From positions 124,001-188,000 of the forward strand of contig NZ_FNIJ01000013.1 in the NCBI RefSeq assembly GCF_900103845.1: 64,000 bases of DNA, given 5' to 3'. Made by a program: the position numbers and the translations under genes. The notes below the pieces were generated by a model, which had not been told where the DNA came from, ran no database searches, and saw only the letters and a list, made by a program, of their open reading frames with translations. Source of the DNA: Pseudomonas jinjuensis. GTDB lineage: Bacteria; Pseudomonadota; Gammaproteobacteria; Pseudomonadales; Pseudomonadaceae. Every line of letters starts with the position of its first letter. Position 1 is the first letter of the stretch. Positions 40,665-57,520 of this stretch are shown piece after piece.

Positions 40665-42032
40665 TCAGGACTTGCGGATCTTCTCCGGACGCTTCCAGCC
40701 CTCGATCACCCGCTGCTTGCCGCGGCCGATGGCGAGGGTGTTGTCCGGGACATCGCTGGTGATGGTGGAACCCGCGCCAGTCGTGGCTCCGGCGCCGATA
40801 TCCACAGGCGCGACCAGGGAGTTGTTGGAGCCGATGAAGGCATCCTCGCCGATCACCGTGCGGAACTTGTTCGCACCATCGTAGTTGCAGGTGATGGTGC
40901 CGGCGCCGATGTTGCTGTTGCGGCCGACTTCGGTATCGCCCAGGTAGGTCAGGTGGCCGACCTTCACACCCTCGTGCAGGTGCGCGTTCTTCAGCTCGAC
41001 GAAGTTACCCACATGGGCGCGCTGCTCCAGCACGCTGCCGGGACGCAGGCGGGCGAACGGGCCGACGTCCGCGCCTTCGCCGACCACAGCGCCTTCCAGG
41101 TGGCTGTTGGCCTTGACGATGGCGCCGCGGCGCAGGGTGCTGTTCCTGATCAGGCAGTTCGGCCCGATGGATACCTCGTCCTCGATCACCACCTTGCCTT
41201 CGAGGATCACGTTGACGTCGATCTGCACGTCGCGGCCGACGCTGATCTCGCCGCGCACGTCGAAGCGCGCGGGGTCGAGCAGGGTCACGCCCTGGGCCAT
41301 CAGGCGCCGGGCGATGCGCTGCTGGTGGTGGCGCTCCAGTTCGGCGAGCTGGATGCGGTCGTTGGCGCCCTGGACTTCCATGGCGTCCTCCGGCTGCGCG
41401 GTGGCCACGCGCAGGCCGTCCGTCACGGCCATGGCGATGACGTCGGTGAGGTAGTACTCGCCCTGGGCATTCTGGTTCGACAAGCGGCCGAGCCAGCCGG
41501 CCAGGCGTTCCCGCGGCACTGCCAGGATGCCGGTATTGCCCTCGCGGATCGCGCGCTGCTCGGGGGTAGCGTCCTTCTGCTCGACGATCGCCCGCACCTC
41601 GCCGGCATCGTCGCGCAGAATCCGGCCGTAGCCGGTCGGGTCAGCCAGTTCCACGGTGAGCAGGGCCAGCTGCTCCGGAGTGGCCTGTTGCAGCAGGCGT
41701 TCCAGGGTCGGCTGCTCGATCAGCGGCACGTCGCCATAGAGGATCAGCACCCGCTCGGCCTGGAGGAACGGCAGCGCCTGCGCCACGGCGTGGCCGGTGC
41801 CGAGTTGCTCGGCCTGCAGCACGAAGTCGATGTCGTCCGCCGCCAGGGTCTCGCGTACCCGCTCGGCGCCGTGTCCGATCACCACGTGGATGCGCTGGGG
41901 AGACAGGCTGCGCGCGGTATCGATCACATGGGCGAGCATCGGCTTGCCGGCGATGGGATGGAGGACCTTCGGCAGGGCCGAGCGCATGCGGGTGCCCTGG
42001 CCGGCGGCGAGAATGACGATTTCGAGGGACAT
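40665..42032 (-). CDS. glmU: GlmU, bifunctional UDP-GlcNAc pyrophosphorylase / glucosamine-1-phosphate acetyltransferase
   Basis: A 455-residue cytoplasmic enzyme making UDP-N-acetylglucosamine for peptidoglycan and LPS. The N-terminal uridylyltransferase domain (1-230) begins [20 protein letters not shown], the nucleotide-binding signature. The C-terminal left-handed beta-helix (about 250-455) has hexapeptide repeats and [20 protein letters not shown]. It is full length. ATG at 42032 fits the family start. It follows the ATP synthase operon, separated by a terminator, as in other gamma-proteobacteria. Confidence 0.97.
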   Translation of the reverse strand: MSLEIVILAAGQGTRMRSALPKVLHPIAGKPMLAHVIDTARSLSPQRIHVVIGHGAERVRETLAADDIDFVLQAEQLGTGHAVAQALPFLQAERVLILYGDVPLIEQPTLERLLQQATPEQLALLTVELADPTGYGRILRDDAGEVRAIVEQKDATPEQRAIREGNTGILAVPRERLAGWLGRLSNQNAQGEYYLTDVIAMAVTDGLRVATAQPEDAMEVQGANDRIQLAELERHHQQRIARRLMAQGVTLLDPARFDVRGEISVGRDVQIDVNVILEGKVVIEDEVSIGPNCLIRNSTLRRGAIVKANSHLEGAVVGEGADVGPFARLRPGSVLEQRAHVGNFVELKNAHLHEGVKVGHLTYLGDTEVGRNSNIGAGTITCNYDGANKFRTVIGEDAFIGSNNSLVAPVDIGAGATTGAGSTITSDVPDNTLAIGRGKQRVIEGWKRPEKIRKS

Positions 42033-42081
42033 GGGAGAGCTGCGTTCCTGGTGCATACGGGCGAAACCCGTGGAGTGGAAA

Positions 42082-42111
42082 AAGAAAAAGGGTAGCCAAG
42101 GCTACCCTTTT
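42082..42111 (-). terminator. Intrinsic terminator of the atp operon (possibly bidirectional)
   Basis: GGGTAGCC-AA-GGCTACCC (42090-42107) forms a perfect 8-base stem. T-runs lie on both sides: TTTTTCTTTTT in the atp direction and CTTTTCC on the other strand. It lies 40 bases after the atpC stop. Confidence 0.9.
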
Positions 42112-42148
42112 CCAATTTGTCGCTGAAGCCCTCGGGCTTCGCGCCGAC

Positions 42149-42574
42149 TCAGCCGCCGAACTTCCGGCGCACCTGCTGGACGGTACGCAGCTGAGCTGCG
42201 GCCTCGGCCAGACGGGCAGCCGCGGAGCCGTAGTCGAACTCGGCGCCTTTCTGGCTCAGAGCCTTCTCGGCTTCCTTCAGGGCGCTCTGGGCAGCCGCTT
42301 CGTCGAGGTCGGCAGCGCGAATGACGGTGTCGGCGAGAACCTTCACCATGTTCGGCTGGACTTCGAGGAAACCGCCGGAGATGTAGAACACCTCCTGCTC
42401 GCCACCCTGCTTCACCAGACGGATCGGACCGGGCTTGAGCTCGGTGAGCAGCGGCGCGTGGCCCATGGCGATACCCAGGTCACCCAGGGAGCCATGCGCG
42501 ACGACCAGCTCGACCAGACCGGCGAAGATTTCCCCTTCGGCGCTGACGATGTCGCAGTGGACTGTAATAGCCAT
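42149..42574 (-). CDS. atpC: ATP synthase epsilon subunit
   Basis: A 141-residue F1 central-stalk subunit. The N-terminal beta-sandwich ([40 protein letters not shown]) and C-terminal helical pair ([20 protein letters not shown]) are both present. It is last gene of the operon. Two strong stem-loops lie in the 72-base gap after atpD (42594-42617 and 42624-42641), which may lower its expression relative to atpD. Confidence 0.97.
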   Translation of the reverse strand: MAITVHCDIVSAEGEIFAGLVELVVAHGSLGDLGIAMGHAPLLTELKPGPIRLVKQGGEQEVFYISGGFLEVQPNMVKVLADTVIRAADLDEAAAQSALKEAEKALSQKGAEFDYGSAAARLAEAAAQLRTVQQVRRKFGG

Positions 42575-42593
42575 AGCCTTGCCTCTCGTAACC

Positions 42594-42641
42594 GGCCGCG
42601 CAACGGATCACGCGGCCTGGTAAGCGCCCGTCGCCGGGCGC
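42594..42641 (-). other. Two stem-loops in the atpD-atpC gap
   Basis: GGCCGCG (42594-42600) pairs with CGCGGCC (42611-42617), and GCGCCCG (42624-42630) with CGGGCGC (42635-42641). Both are GC-rich perfect 7-base stems without a T-run, so they suit mRNA processing or attenuation rather than full termination. Confidence 0.65.
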
Positions 42642-42646
42642 GGGGA

Positions 42647-44053
<1,407 letters not shown>

Positions 44054-44914
44054 TTACACCGCGGCAGCGCCGCCGACGATTTCCGAGATTTCCTGGGTGA
44101 TCGCCGCCTGACGCGCCTTGTTGTAGACCAGCTGCAATTCGCTGATCAGCTCGCCGGCGTTGTCGGTAGCGTTCTTCATTGCAATCATCCGGGCCGCCTG
44201 CTCACAGGCGTTGTTCTCAACCACGGCCTGGTACACCTGGGATTCCACGTAGCGAACCAGCAGGCCATCCAGCAGAGCCTTGGCATCGGGTTCGTAGAGG
44301 TAGTCCCAGTGATGCTTCAGGTCCGCGTCGTCATCGGCCACCAGCGGAACCAGCTGTTCCACGGTCGGCTTCTGCGTCATGGTGTTGACGAACTTGTTGG
44401 AAACCACATACAGGCGGTCGATACGGCCATCCAGGTACGCGTCGAGCATGACCTTCACGCTGCCGATCAGGTCGTTGATCGACGGCTCCTCGCCAAGATG
44501 ACTGATGGCCGCGACAACGTTGCCGCCATAGTTCTTGAAGAAAGCCGCACCTTTCGAACCGAACACGCACAGATCAGCGTCAACGCCTTGCTCGCGCTGG
44601 GCGCTCATGTCTTTCACGAGCGCCTTGAACAGGTTGATGTTCAGGCCGCCGGCCAGGCCACGGTCGGAACTCACCACGATGTAGCCGACGCGCTTGACTT
44701 CGCGCTCGACCATGAACGGATGACGGTATTCCGGGTTGGCGTTGGCCAGATGGCCGATCACCTGGCGAATGCGATCAGCATAGGGACGGCCGGCAGCCAT
44801 GCGCATCTGAGCCTTGCGCATCTTGCTGGTCGCCACCTTGTTCATGGCATTGGTGATCTTTTGCGTGCTTTTGATGCTCGCAATCTTGCTGCGAATCTCT
44901 TTTGCGCCTGCCAT
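44054..44914 (-). CDS. atpG: ATP synthase gamma subunit
   Basis: A 286-residue F1 rotor-shaft subunit, full length. The N-terminal coiled coil ([20 protein letters not shown]) and the C-terminal coil [20 protein letters not shown] plus [17 protein letters not shown] are typical. It lies between atpA and atpD in the standard order. Confidence 0.98.
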   Translation of the reverse strand: MAGAKEIRSKIASIKSTQKITNAMNKVATSKMRKAQMRMAAGRPYADRIRQVIGHLANANPEYRHPFMVEREVKRVGYIVVSSDRGLAGGLNINLFKALVKDMSAQREQGVDADLCVFGSKGAAFFKNYGGNVVAAISHLGEEPSINDLIGSVKVMLDAYLDGRIDRLYVVSNKFVNTMTQKPTVEQLVPLVADDDADLKHHWDYLYEPDAKALLDGLLVRYVESQVYQAVVENNACEQAARMIAMKNATDNAGELISELQLVYNKARQAAITQEISEIVGGAAAV

Positions 44915-44966
44915 TTGACACCTATCGGGTTAGCAGGCGGGGACCTTCGCAGGTCCCCGCTGCGGC

Positions 44967-46511
<1,545 letters not shown>

Positions 46512-46529
46512 GCCGCTGCCCCTTCAAAC

Positions 46530-47066
46530 TCAAGATTTCAACGCTTCGGCCAGTTTCGCGAGCTTGCCGCTAACCGAGCCATCGATTACCAAGTCACCGG
46601 CGCGGATCACCACGCCGCCGATCAGGCTCGCGTCTTCCGACGCATTAAGCCGCACTTCGCGACTGAGCCGGGCGCTGAGAGCCTTGGCGAGTTTGTCCTG
46701 CTGTTCCTGGCTCAAGGTGAAGGCACTGATGACCTCGACCTCGACCAGCTTTTCCTGCTCTGCCTTCAACTGCTCGTACATCTCAGCGATGGCCGGCAGC
46801 AGGTCGAGCCGTTTGTTTTCAGCCACAGTTCGGACGAAGTTCTGGGCCGGAGCATTGAGCTTGTCGCCACATACGTCGATCAGGCTGTCAGCCTTGCTCT
46901 TCGCGGTCAGCGAAGGCTCTTTCAGCAGCTGGCGCACGGTGTCGTCCTGCGACACTGCGGCCAGCACGCCCAGGGCAACGGACCAGTCGGCCAGTTGCTG
47001 GTGGGCATGCGCGTACTCGAAAGCGGCCTTCGCGTAAGGACGAGCCAACGTGGTCAGTTCTGCCAT
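46530..47066 (-). CDS. atpH: ATP synthase delta subunit
   Basis: A 178-residue peripheral-stalk subunit linking F1 to the b-dimer. The helical N-terminal domain begins [20 protein letters not shown]. The conserved C-terminal motif [20 protein letters not shown] is intact. It starts 11 bases after atpF and ends 18 before atpA. Confidence 0.97.
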   Translation of the reverse strand: MAELTTLARPYAKAAFEYAHAHQQLADWSVALGVLAAVSQDDTVRQLLKEPSLTAKSKADSLIDVCGDKLNAPAQNFVRTVAENKRLDLLPAIAEMYEQLKAEQEKLVEVEVISAFTLSQEQQDKLAKALSARLSREVRLNASEDASLIGGVVIRAGDLVIDGSVSGKLAKLAEALKS

Positions 47067-47077
47067 ATCGCCCTCGC

Positions 47078-47548
47078 TTAAATCTCGGCGGCCAGCCGGT
47101 CAACCAGCTGCTGGTGCGCGTTGGCGTCGATCGAAGCGCCCAGGATCTTCTCGGCGCCGGTGACAGCCAGGGCACCCACTTGGGCACGCAGGGCGTCCTT
47201 GACGCTGTTGATTTCCTGTTCGATCTGCGCCTGGGCCTGGGCCTTCAGGCGTTCGCCTTCGACACGGGCCTGCTCGCGAGCTTCATCGACGATCTGGTTA
47301 GCGCTCTTTTTCGCCTGCTCGACGATTTCAGCTGCCTGGGTCTTGGCTTCGCGCAGTTGCTGGGCCACTTTCTCATGGGCCAGCTCCAGATCACGAGCCG
47401 CACGGTTGGCAGCGTCCAGGCCATCAGCGATCTTCTTCTGACGCTCCTGCAGAGCCGCGATGACCGGAGGCCATACGAACTTCATGCAGAAGATGACGAA
47501 GATGGCGAACGCAATGGCCTGGCCGATCAGAGTTGCATTAATGTTCAC
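47078..47548 (-). CDS. atpF: ATP synthase b subunit
   Basis: A 156-residue peripheral-stalk subunit. One membrane helix (residues 5-25, [20 protein letters not shown]) is followed by a long Ala/Glu/Lys/Gln-rich coiled coil that dimerises. Normal length. It lies 49 bases after atpE. Confidence 0.97.
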   Translation of the reverse strand: MNINATLIGQAIAFAIFVIFCMKFVWPPVIAALQERQKKIADGLDAANRAARDLELAHEKVAQQLREAKTQAAEIVEQAKKSANQIVDEAREQARVEGERLKAQAQAQIEQEINSVKDALRAQVGALAVTGAEKILGASIDANAHQQLVDRLAAEI

Positions 47549-47597
47549 GCCAACACCTCGCTCGTTCGTTGTCAGTCGAATTCCCGGTAGCCGGGAA

Positions 47598-47900
<303 letters not shown>

Positions 47901-47920
47901 TTAAGTGAAACTTTCTTTCA

Positions 47921-47976
47921 GGGGAGGGGGAATTTCCCTCCCGCCGTTCGGCAACTCCCGCCGCGAAGCGGGAGTT
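47921..47976 (-). other. Two stem-loops in the atpB-atpE gap
   Basis: AACTCCCGC (47953-47961) pairs with GCGGGAGTT (47968-47976) around a 6-base loop. GGGAGGG (within 47922-47930) pairs with CCCTCCC (47936-47942). Neither has a long T-run in the operon direction. Position suggests a role in processing or differential stability ahead of the highly expressed atpE. Confidence 0.65.
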
Positions 47977-47992
47977 CATCAGAACCTTTGGA

Positions 47993-49286
<1,294 letters not shown>

Positions 49287-49362
49287 CTGAGCTCACAGTC
49301 CTCTGGTGTCGGCTTAACAATCAATAACTTGGCATACTTTGTGCCGACAAAATTGCGCGCAG

Positions 49363-49391
49363 AGTATAGGTGGCGAAAGATACCCGTTCAA
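49363..49391 (-). promoter_or_regulatory. Sigma70-type promoter of the atp operon
   Basis: On the minus strand TTGAAC (49386-49391), a 17-base spacer and TATACT (49363-49368) nearly match the -35/-10 consensus. It sits 77 bases upstream of the atpI ATG, giving a 5' leader of about 70 bases. A 7-base hairpin CGGTAGT...ACTACCG (49397-49418) lies between it and parB. Confidence 0.8.
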
Positions 49392-49435
49392 CCGCTCGGT
49401 AGTGATTTCCGACTACCGCTACAGACGGCTTTGTA

Positions 49436-50308
49436 TCAGCGAATGTGGGCCAGGACCCCTTGCAACTCGTCCAGGGAGTTGTAGCGGATCACCAGTTGTC
49501 CCTTGCCCTTCTGGCCATGACGAATCTGCACGGGAGCGCCCAGGCGCTCAGCCAGGCGCTGTTCCAGGCGGCTGATGTCGGGGTCGCTCCTGACCGCTTT
49601 GACAGGTTCTTCACCCACATTCAGCCAGTGCCGCACCAGGGCCTCGGTCTGCCGTACGGTGAGGCCTCGTGCGACAACATGTCGCGCACCTTCGACCTGC
49701 CTTTCCGCCGGCAAACCCAGCAATGCACGGGCATGGCCCATTTCCAGATCGCCATGGGACAGCAGCGTCTTCACTTCTTCCGGCAGGGCGATCAGGCGCA
49801 GGAGGTTGGCGATGGACGCGCGCGACTTGCCTACCGCGTCGGCCACCTGCTGCTGGGTCAGCTGGAACTCGTCCTGCAGCCGCTGCAGTGCATTGGCTTC
49901 CTCGATGGGGTTGAGGTCCTCGCGCTGGATGTTCTCGATCAGCGCCATGGCGATGGCCGCCTCGTCGGGCACCTCGCGGACCATGGCCGGGATCGTCTCC
50001 AGGCCGGCCTGCTGGCTGGCCCGCCAGCGGCGTTCGCCGGCGATGATCTCGTAGCGTCCCTTGTCGATGGGGCGCACGACGATGGGCTGCATGACCCCCT
50101 GGGCCCTGATCGAGCTGGCCAGCTCCTCGAGCGCTTGCGGGTCCATGTCGCGGCGCGGCTGGTAGCGGCCGCGCTGGATCAGCTCGACCGGCAGATGCTG
50201 GAGTTCGCGGGTATCGGCCTGCACGGCTTCTTCCTGCAGGGCGGCTGCGCTGGAGCCACTGAGCAGGGCGTCCAGCCCGCGTCCGAGACCTCGTTTCTTC
50301 AGGGCCAT
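49436..50308 (-). CDS. parB: ParB (Spo0J), chromosome partition CTPase/DNA-binding protein
   Basis: A 290-residue protein that loads at parS sites and spreads on nearby DNA. The N terminus MALKKRGLGRGLDALLSG carries the GRGLxALL ParA-interaction motif. The CTP-binding GERRWRASQQAGLETIP and the ENIQREDLNPIEEANALQRL box follow, then the helix-turn-helix QQVADAVGKSRASIANLLRL. Two perfect parS sites occur in recF in this window. It lies 17 bases after parA, in one operon with rsmG-parA. Confidence 0.97.
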   Translation of the reverse strand: MALKKRGLGRGLDALLSGSSAAALQEEAVQADTRELQHLPVELIQRGRYQPRRDMDPQALEELASSIRAQGVMQPIVVRPIDKGRYEIIAGERRWRASQQAGLETIPAMVREVPDEAAIAMALIENIQREDLNPIEEANALQRLQDEFQLTQQQVADAVGKSRASIANLLRLIALPEEVKTLLSHGDLEMGHARALLGLPAERQVEGARHVVARGLTVRQTEALVRHWLNVGEEPVKAVRSDPDISRLEQRLAERLGAPVQIRHGQKGKGQLVIRYNSLDELQGVLAHIR

Positions 50309-50325
50309 GCGGGTTCCTTAGTTCG

Positions 50326-51114
50326 TCATGCGGTAGCGGCGCGGCGCGAAGCGCGCTGGCGGCGCGCCAGTTCGCCGGCCAGGGCCAGGTAGGCCTGCGC
50401 GCCGCGGGAGTTCTTGTCGTAGACCAGCGCCGGCATGCCGAAGCTGGGCGCCTCGGCCAGTCGCACGTTGCGCGGGATCACGGTGGTGTAGAGCTTGTCG
50501 CCGAAGTGTTCCTGCAGCTGCGAGCTGACGTCGTTGGTCAGGCTGATGCGCGGATCGTACATGGTGCGCAGCAGGCCCTCGATCTTCAGCTCGGGGTTGA
50601 GCCGCTCGCCGATGCGCTGGATGCTGTTCATCAGGTCGGTCAGGCCTTCCAGCGCGTAGTACTCGCACTGCATGGGGATGATCACGCCATCGGAGGCGGA
50701 CAACGCGTTGACCGTCAGCATCGACAGCGACGGCGGGCAGTCGATCAGGATGTAGTCGTAGTTCTCGCGGATCGGCGCCAGCGCCTGGCGCAGGCGGTGC
50801 TCCTTCATCTCCATCTCGAGCAGGACCACTTCCGCCGCGGTGAGGTCGCGGTTGGCCGGCAGCAGCTGGTAGCCGCCGTGCTCGGAGAACTGCATGGCAT
50901 CGACCAGGCTGCATTCGCCGGTGAGCACGTCGTAGATGGAATGTTCCAGGGCCAACTTATCCACACCGCTGCCGGTGGTGGCGTTGCCCTGTGGATCGAG
51001 GTCGATCAGCAGCACGCGGCGCCTGGTTGCCACCAGCGAAGCCGCGAGATTGATGCAGGTAGTGGTCTTGCCGACGCCACCCTTCTGGTTGGCGATCGCG
51101 AATACCTTAGCCAT
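50326..51114 (-). CDS. parA: ParA (Soj), chromosome partition ATPase
   Basis: A 262-residue Walker-type ATPase. The deviant Walker A is ANQKGGVGKTTTCINLA (residues 8-24) and the Walker A' motif is LLIDLDPQGNATTG. DYILIDCPPSLSMLTVNAL is the Walker B region. It binds DNA non-specifically and drives ParB-parS segregation. ATG at 51114, 18 bases after rsmG, fits the family; a start four codons earlier is possible but has no support. Confidence 0.97.
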   Translation of the reverse strand: MAKVFAIANQKGGVGKTTTCINLAASLVATRRRVLLIDLDPQGNATTGSGVDKLALEHSIYDVLTGECSLVDAMQFSEHGGYQLLPANRDLTAAEVVLLEMEMKEHRLRQALAPIRENYDYILIDCPPSLSMLTVNALSASDGVIIPMQCEYYALEGLTDLMNSIQRIGERLNPELKIEGLLRTMYDPRISLTNDVSSQLQEHFGDKLYTTVIPRNVRLAEAPSFGMPALVYDKNSRGAQAYLALAGELARRQRASRRAATA

Positions 51115-51132
51115 GGTTCCCCCCACTCCCCG

Positions 51133-51782
51133 TCATGCCGTGCGGCGCAGTATCAGCAGATGGCGCTGGCCTTGGCAACCCGGCACCGTCAGGGCATGTT
51201 CGGCTTCGACGCGGAAATCTTCCGGAAGTGCCGCCAGCTCGTCTTCGGGACGCACGCCTTTCATCGCCAGCCAGCGCGTTTCGCCGTCGCCGAGATGACG
51301 GGTCCAGTTGCAGAAGTCTTCCAGGCTGCTGAAAGCCCGGGAGACGATGCCGTTGAATGCTTGTGCCGGCTGGAATGCTTCCACCCGGCTGTGGATAACT
51401 TCCAGGTTGTCCAGTCGGAGCTCGAGCTTCACCTGGGTGAGGAAGCGCGTCTTCTTGCCGTTGCTGTCGAGCAGGGTCAGGCGCTTCTCTGGAAACAGGA
51501 TGGCCAGCGGAATGCCCGGCATCCCGCCGCCGCTGCCGACGTCGAGCCAGCGCTCGCCACCGGCGGCCTGGAAATGCGGGACGATGCTCAGGCTGTCGAG
51601 CAGGTGGCGCGAAACCATCTCGTCGACATCGCGCACCGCGGTCAGGTTGTAGGCCTTGTTCCATTTCGCCAGCAGGGCGAGATAGTCGAGAAGGCGTTGG
51701 CGGGTGTTTTCGTCGAGGCTGAGACCGAGGGTCTCGGCGCCACGTGCGAGTTCGTCGGCGTGGCGTTGATTGACCAGGGACA

Positions 51783-51783
<1 letters not shown>
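51133..51783 (-). CDS. rsmG: RsmG (GidB), 16S rRNA m7G527 methyltransferase
   Basis: A 216-residue SAM-dependent methyltransferase. The SAM-binding loop is [20 protein letters not shown], followed by [20 protein letters not shown]. Full length. The ATG at 51783 shares one base with the mnmG stop (TGATG), so translation is coupled. A TGTGGATAA 9-mer lies inside the gene. Confidence 0.96.
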
Positions 51784-53678
<1,895 letters not shown>

Positions 53679-53699
53679 GCACCTCGATGCCTGTTGAGT

Positions 53700-54070
53700 A
53701 GGAGAAATTGGACAGCCGCACAGTATAGGGACTTACGCCGACCGATTGAAGGCGCCTGGCCAAAAAGTAGCCAGGTGGTCAACCGGCTCTTACATAAGAA
53801 TAGAGAAAGGAAATTTTTATTCTTTTTAGAGCTTGTGATTATTCTTAATGTGGACATCTTTTGTGGATAAGCCACTGTGAGCCAGTAATCCCGGGCTTTT
53901 CGGAGAAGCATAACCCTGTGCCGAAGATGTCCACAGGCGGGGAATTGCCCGTGCACTGCTTGTGGATGGAAAGAGCCGTTATGCACAGGCGGAGTTATAC
54001 AGTGCCTGGTGAAGAGTTTATCTACTGAGCTGTACGGAGTTTTTCCACAGGGTTTATCCGCCCTGTGGAA
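53700..54070. other. Origin-like AT-rich region with a DnaA box between mnmG and mnmE
   Basis: The roughly 400-base gap contains an unusually AT-rich tract (about 53785-53855) including AGAGAAAGGAAATTTTTATT. A perfect DnaA box TGTGGATAA is at 53862-53870, with near boxes ATGTCCACA (53927) and TTGTGGATGG (about 53960) and a CCACAGGG...CCCTGTGG inverted repeat (54045-54068). It is similar in make-up to oriC at 58140-58540. It must also contain the mnmG promoter. A replication role is only inference. Confidence 0.55.
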
Positions 54071-54082
54071 AGAGCGGCAGGA

Positions 54083-55450
54083 TCACTTGCCGATGCAGAA
54101 GCTGGAGAAAATCCGCCCAAGCAGATCATCCGAAGAGAAGGCGCCAGTGATCTCGCCCAGGGCCTGCTGGGCCATGCGCAGATCCTCGGCCAGCAGCTCC
54201 CCTGCCCCGCTCAGGGTCAGTTGGCTGCGGCCGTGTTCGAGGCATTCACCGGCCTTGCGCAGCGCTTCCAGATGGCGGCGGCGGGCGCTGAAGCTGCTTT
54301 CCGCGGTCTGCTCGAAGCCCATGCAGGCCTTCAGATGTTCTCGCAACAGATCCAGGCCGTCGCCGGAACGCGCGGAAAGCGTCAGGGTGACGTGGCCGTC
54401 GGCGCTCTGCTCGATACCGATCGGGCTTGTGGATAGATCGGCCTTGTTGCGGATCAGCGTGACTCGCGCCGGGGAGGGGCGCTCGTCGAGGAATTCCGGC
54501 CAGAGGGCGAAGGGATCGGCCGCTTCCGGCGCTGTGTTATCCACAACGAGCAGCACGCGATCCGCCTCGCCTATGGCTTTCAGCGCCCGTTCCACACCGA
54601 TTTTTTCCACATGATCCTCGGTGCTGCGCAGGCCGGCGGTGTCGACCACGTGCAGCGGCATGCCGTCGATGTGGATATGTTCGCGCAGCACGTCGCGGGT
54701 GGTGCCGGCGATATCGGTGACGATGGCTGCCTCGCGCCCGGCCAGGGCATTGAGCAGGCTGGATTTGCCCGCGTTCGGCCGGCCGGCGATCACCACGGTC
54801 ATGCCGTCGCGCAGCAGCGCGCCCTGTCCGGCTTCGCGCAGCACGCCGGCGAGTTCATCGCGTACCTGGTCGAGCTGGCCGAGGACGTGGCCATCGGCGA
54901 GGAAGTCGATCTCCTCCTCGGGGAAATCGATGGCCGCCTCGACGTAGATGCGCAGCTGGATGAGCTTCTCCGTCAGCCCATGGACGCGCCGGGAGAACTC
55001 GCCCTGCAGCGAGCGCACGGCGTTGCGCGCGGCCTGGGCGGAACTGGCCTCGATCAGGTCGGCGATGGCCTCGGCCTGGGCCAGGTCGAGCTTGTCGTTG
55101 AGGAAGGCGCGTTCGCTGAATTCGCCGGGGCGCGCCTGGCGGGCGCCGAGCTCCAGGCAGCGCTGCAGGAGCATGTCCATCACCACCGGGCCGCCGTGGC
55201 CCTGCAGCTCCAGCACGTCCTCGCCGGTGAAGGAGTTCGGGCCGGGGAAGTACAGCAGCAGTCCCTCGTCGATCACCTCGCCGTCGTCGGCGTGGAAGGG
55301 GCCGTAATGCGCATGTCGCGGTGCCGGCTCGCGGCCACTCAGGGTGATGCCGATGATGCGGGCGCGCGGCCCGGAGACGCGGACGATGCCGACGCCGCCA
55401 CGACCCTGGGCGGTGGCGACGGCGGCGATGGTTTCACGGGCTGCGTTCAT
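54083..55450 (-). CDS. mnmE: MnmE (TrmE), tRNA modification GTPase
   Basis: A 455-residue GTPase that partners MnmG. The N-terminal folate-binding domain begins [20 protein letters not shown]. The G domain has [36 protein letters not shown] and RNKAD. The C-terminal CIGK tetrapeptide that carries the catalytic Cys is intact. ATG at 55450 fits the family start. Separated from yidC by a terminator. Confidence 0.97.
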   Translation of the reverse strand: MNAARETIAAVATAQGRGGVGIVRVSGPRARIIGITLSGREPAPRHAHYGPFHADDGEVIDEGLLLYFPGPNSFTGEDVLELQGHGGPVVMDMLLQRCLELGARQARPGEFSERAFLNDKLDLAQAEAIADLIEASSAQAARNAVRSLQGEFSRRVHGLTEKLIQLRIYVEAAIDFPEEEIDFLADGHVLGQLDQVRDELAGVLREAGQGALLRDGMTVVIAGRPNAGKSSLLNALAGREAAIVTDIAGTTRDVLREHIHIDGMPLHVVDTAGLRSTEDHVEKIGVERALKAIGEADRVLLVVDNTAPEAADPFALWPEFLDERPSPARVTLIRNKADLSTSPIGIEQSADGHVTLTLSARSGDGLDLLREHLKACMGFEQTAESSFSARRRHLEALRKAGECLEHGRSQLTLSGAGELLAEDLRMAQQALGEITGAFSSDDLLGRIFSSFCIGK

Positions 55451-55483
55451 GGCGGCTTCCTGGGAAAAAGTTATGCACAGCAA

Positions 55484-55504
55484 AACGCCCCACGAGGGGG
55501 CGTT
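55484..55504 (-). terminator. Intrinsic terminator after yidC
   Basis: A perfect 8-base stem AACGCCCC (55484-55491) / GGGGCGTT (55497-55504) is followed by TTTTGC in the minus direction. It lies 23 bases after the yidC stop. Confidence 0.88.
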
Positions 55505-55526
55505 CTGCATTCGGCTGGTTGGGCGA

Positions 55527-57269
55527 TCAGGCCGAAGCCTTCTTCGCCGCCCCTTCGATCTGCCGGGTAATGTACCACTGCTGTGCGATCGACAAGACGT
55601 TGTTGACCACCCAGTACAGCACCAGACCGGCCGGGAACCAGAGGAAGAAGAAGGTGAACATGATCGGCATCAGCTTCATCACCTTGGCCTGCATGGGGTC
55701 CGGCGGAGTCGGGTTGAGCATCTGCTGGATCAGCATGGTACCGCCCATGATGATCGGCAGGATGAAGAACGGGTCCTTCACCGACAGGTCGATGATCCAG
55801 CCCAGCCACGGGGCCTGGCGCAGCTCGACGCTTTCCAGCAGTACCCAGTAGAGGGAGAGGAATACCGGCATCTGCACCAGGATCGGCAGGCAGCCGCCCA
55901 GCGGATTGATCTTCTCCTTCTTGTACAGCTCCATCATCGCCTGGGACATCTTCTGGCGATCGTCGCCGTGCTGTTCCTTGATCTGCTGCATCTTTGGCGA
56001 GACGGCACGCATGCGCGCCATCGACTTGTAGCTGGCGGCGGACAGCGGGAAGAAGGCCAGCTTGATGATCACGGTGAGCAGGATGATCGACCAGCCCCAG
56101 TTGCCCAGCAGGCTGTGGATATGTTGCAGCAGCCAAAAGATCGGCTGGGCGATGAACCACAGCCAGCCGTAGTCGACGGTCAGCTCGAGGCCCGGCGACA
56201 GTTCCTTCAGGTGGCTCTGTAGCTTCGGACCGGCGTAGAGGGTGAGGCCGGTCTCGGCCTTGGCGCCGGGGGCGATGCTCAGGTTCGGCCCGGTGAAGCC
56301 GACGATGTAGTTGCCCTGGCTGTCCTTGCGGGTCATGACCTGGTGGGTTTCACCCTTGGCCGGCACCCAGGCGGTCACGAAGTAGTGCTGCAGCCAGGCG
56401 ACCCAGCCGCCCTGCACGGTTTCCTTGAACTGCTCCTTGTCCATGTCCTTGGGGGACACTTTCAGGTAGGGCTTCTCGGGGGTCCATACCGCGGCGCCGA
56501 GATAGGTGGAAACACCGGTGGCGGTGGTGGAGGACGGATCCGCGCTGGCGTCGCGCTTGAGCTGGGCGAACAGATTGCCGTTCCAGGCCTGGGCGCCCTG
56601 GTTGTCGATCACATAGCGCACATCCACCTGGTAGGCGTTGGCATTGATGCACTCGATCTTCTTCTGCGCCTTTTCCTTCTCGCTGCAGTCAGCCTTCAGA
56701 CCGCGATGGAAGGTGAAGCGCTTCAGGTAGTTGACGCCGTTGCGGTTGAAGTTCAGATCGACGACCAGCTGGTCCTGGCCATCGGCAAGCTGATAGCTGG
56801 TCTTGGTGCTGGTATAGAGCGGCCGCCCCTCGCTGGCGGCATCCGGACCGTCGCTGCCGGTCAGGCCGCTCTGGCCAAGGTAGGTGCGCTGCTTGTCGTT
56901 CTCGAACAGCGGGAACGGGATGTCCGGACGATCCTGACGCAGCGGGTACTGCAGCAGGCCCAGCTGCACGATGTCGCCACCGCGCGGGTCGATCGCCAGG
57001 CTGAGCACGTCGGTCTTCACCTGGATCAGCTGGTTGCTGGCCGCTGCGGGCTGTTCGGCCGGCAGGGTGGAAGTGGCGCTTTGCGCAGTCGGTACATCGG
57101 TACTGGCAGCGGAAGGCACCGAAGTATCAGGCAGGCCCTGGGCGCTGTTGCTGATCGTAGCGGTTTGCGCCGGCAGTTCGGGCTGGCCGTAATCCTTGTT
57201 CCACTGGAGAACCAGCATGTAGGAGACGGCGGCCAGGGCGACGATTAGGATCGAGCGTTGAATGTCCAT
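55527..57269 (-). CDS. yidC: YidC, membrane protein insertase
   Basis: A 580-residue inner-membrane insertase. The N-terminal anchor [20 protein letters not shown] is followed by a large periplasmic domain (about 30-350). The conserved core has helices around [20 protein letters not shown], with the positively charged groove Arg/Lys region, and [23 protein letters not shown] at 57269 lies two bases after the yidD stop. Confidence 0.97.
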   Translation of the reverse strand: MDIQRSILIVALAAVSYMLVLQWNKDYGQPELPAQTATISNSAQGLPDTSVPSAASTDVPTAQSATSTLPAEQPAAASNQLIQVKTDVLSLAIDPRGGDIVQLGLLQYPLRQDRPDIPFPLFENDKQRTYLGQSGLTGSDGPDAASEGRPLYTSTKTSYQLADGQDQLVVDLNFNRNGVNYLKRFTFHRGLKADCSEKEKAQKKIECINANAYQVDVRYVIDNQGAQAWNGNLFAQLKRDASADPSSTTATGVSTYLGAAVWTPEKPYLKVSPKDMDKEQFKETVQGGWVAWLQHYFVTAWVPAKGETHQVMTRKDSQGNYIVGFTGPNLSIAPGAKAETGLTLYAGPKLQSHLKELSPGLELTVDYGWLWFIAQPIFWLLQHIHSLLGNWGWSIILLTVIIKLAFFPLSAASYKSMARMRAVSPKMQQIKEQHGDDRQKMSQAMMELYKKEKINPLGGCLPILVQMPVFLSLYWVLLESVELRQAPWLGWIIDLSVKDPFFILPIIMGGTMLIQQMLNPTPPDPMQAKVMKLMPIMFTFFFLWFPAGLVLYWVVNNVLSIAQQWYITRQIEGAAKKASA

Positions 57270-57271
57270 GG

Positions 57272-57520
57272 TTACTCGGCCATCGAGGAAGGGCGGGGCT
57301 TGGATTTGGCAGGCGGCACAGGATCGTAGCCACCGGGATGCCAGGGATGGCAGCGACCCAGTCGACATAGGGTCAGCCAGCCGCCGCGCAGGAAGCCATG
57401 GCTTTCGATGGCTTCATACGCGTAGCAGGAACAGCTGGGGTGGAAGCGACAGTGGCTGGCCATCATGGGACTGATGGCGTAACGGTAAAACTGGATCAGC
57501 AGAAGCGCCAGTTTACGCAT
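57272..57520 (-). CDS. yidD: YidD, membrane protein insertion efficiency factor
   Basis: An 82-residue protein with the three conserved Cys of the family in [20 protein letters not shown] and the [15 protein letters not shown] motif. It overlaps the rnpA 3' end by eight bases and sits directly before yidC, the standard arrangement. Confidence 0.95.
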   Translation of the reverse strand: MRKLALLLIQFYRYAISPMMASHCRFHPSCSCYAYEAIESHGFLRGGWLTLCRLGRCHPWHPGGYDPVPPAKSKPRPSSMAE

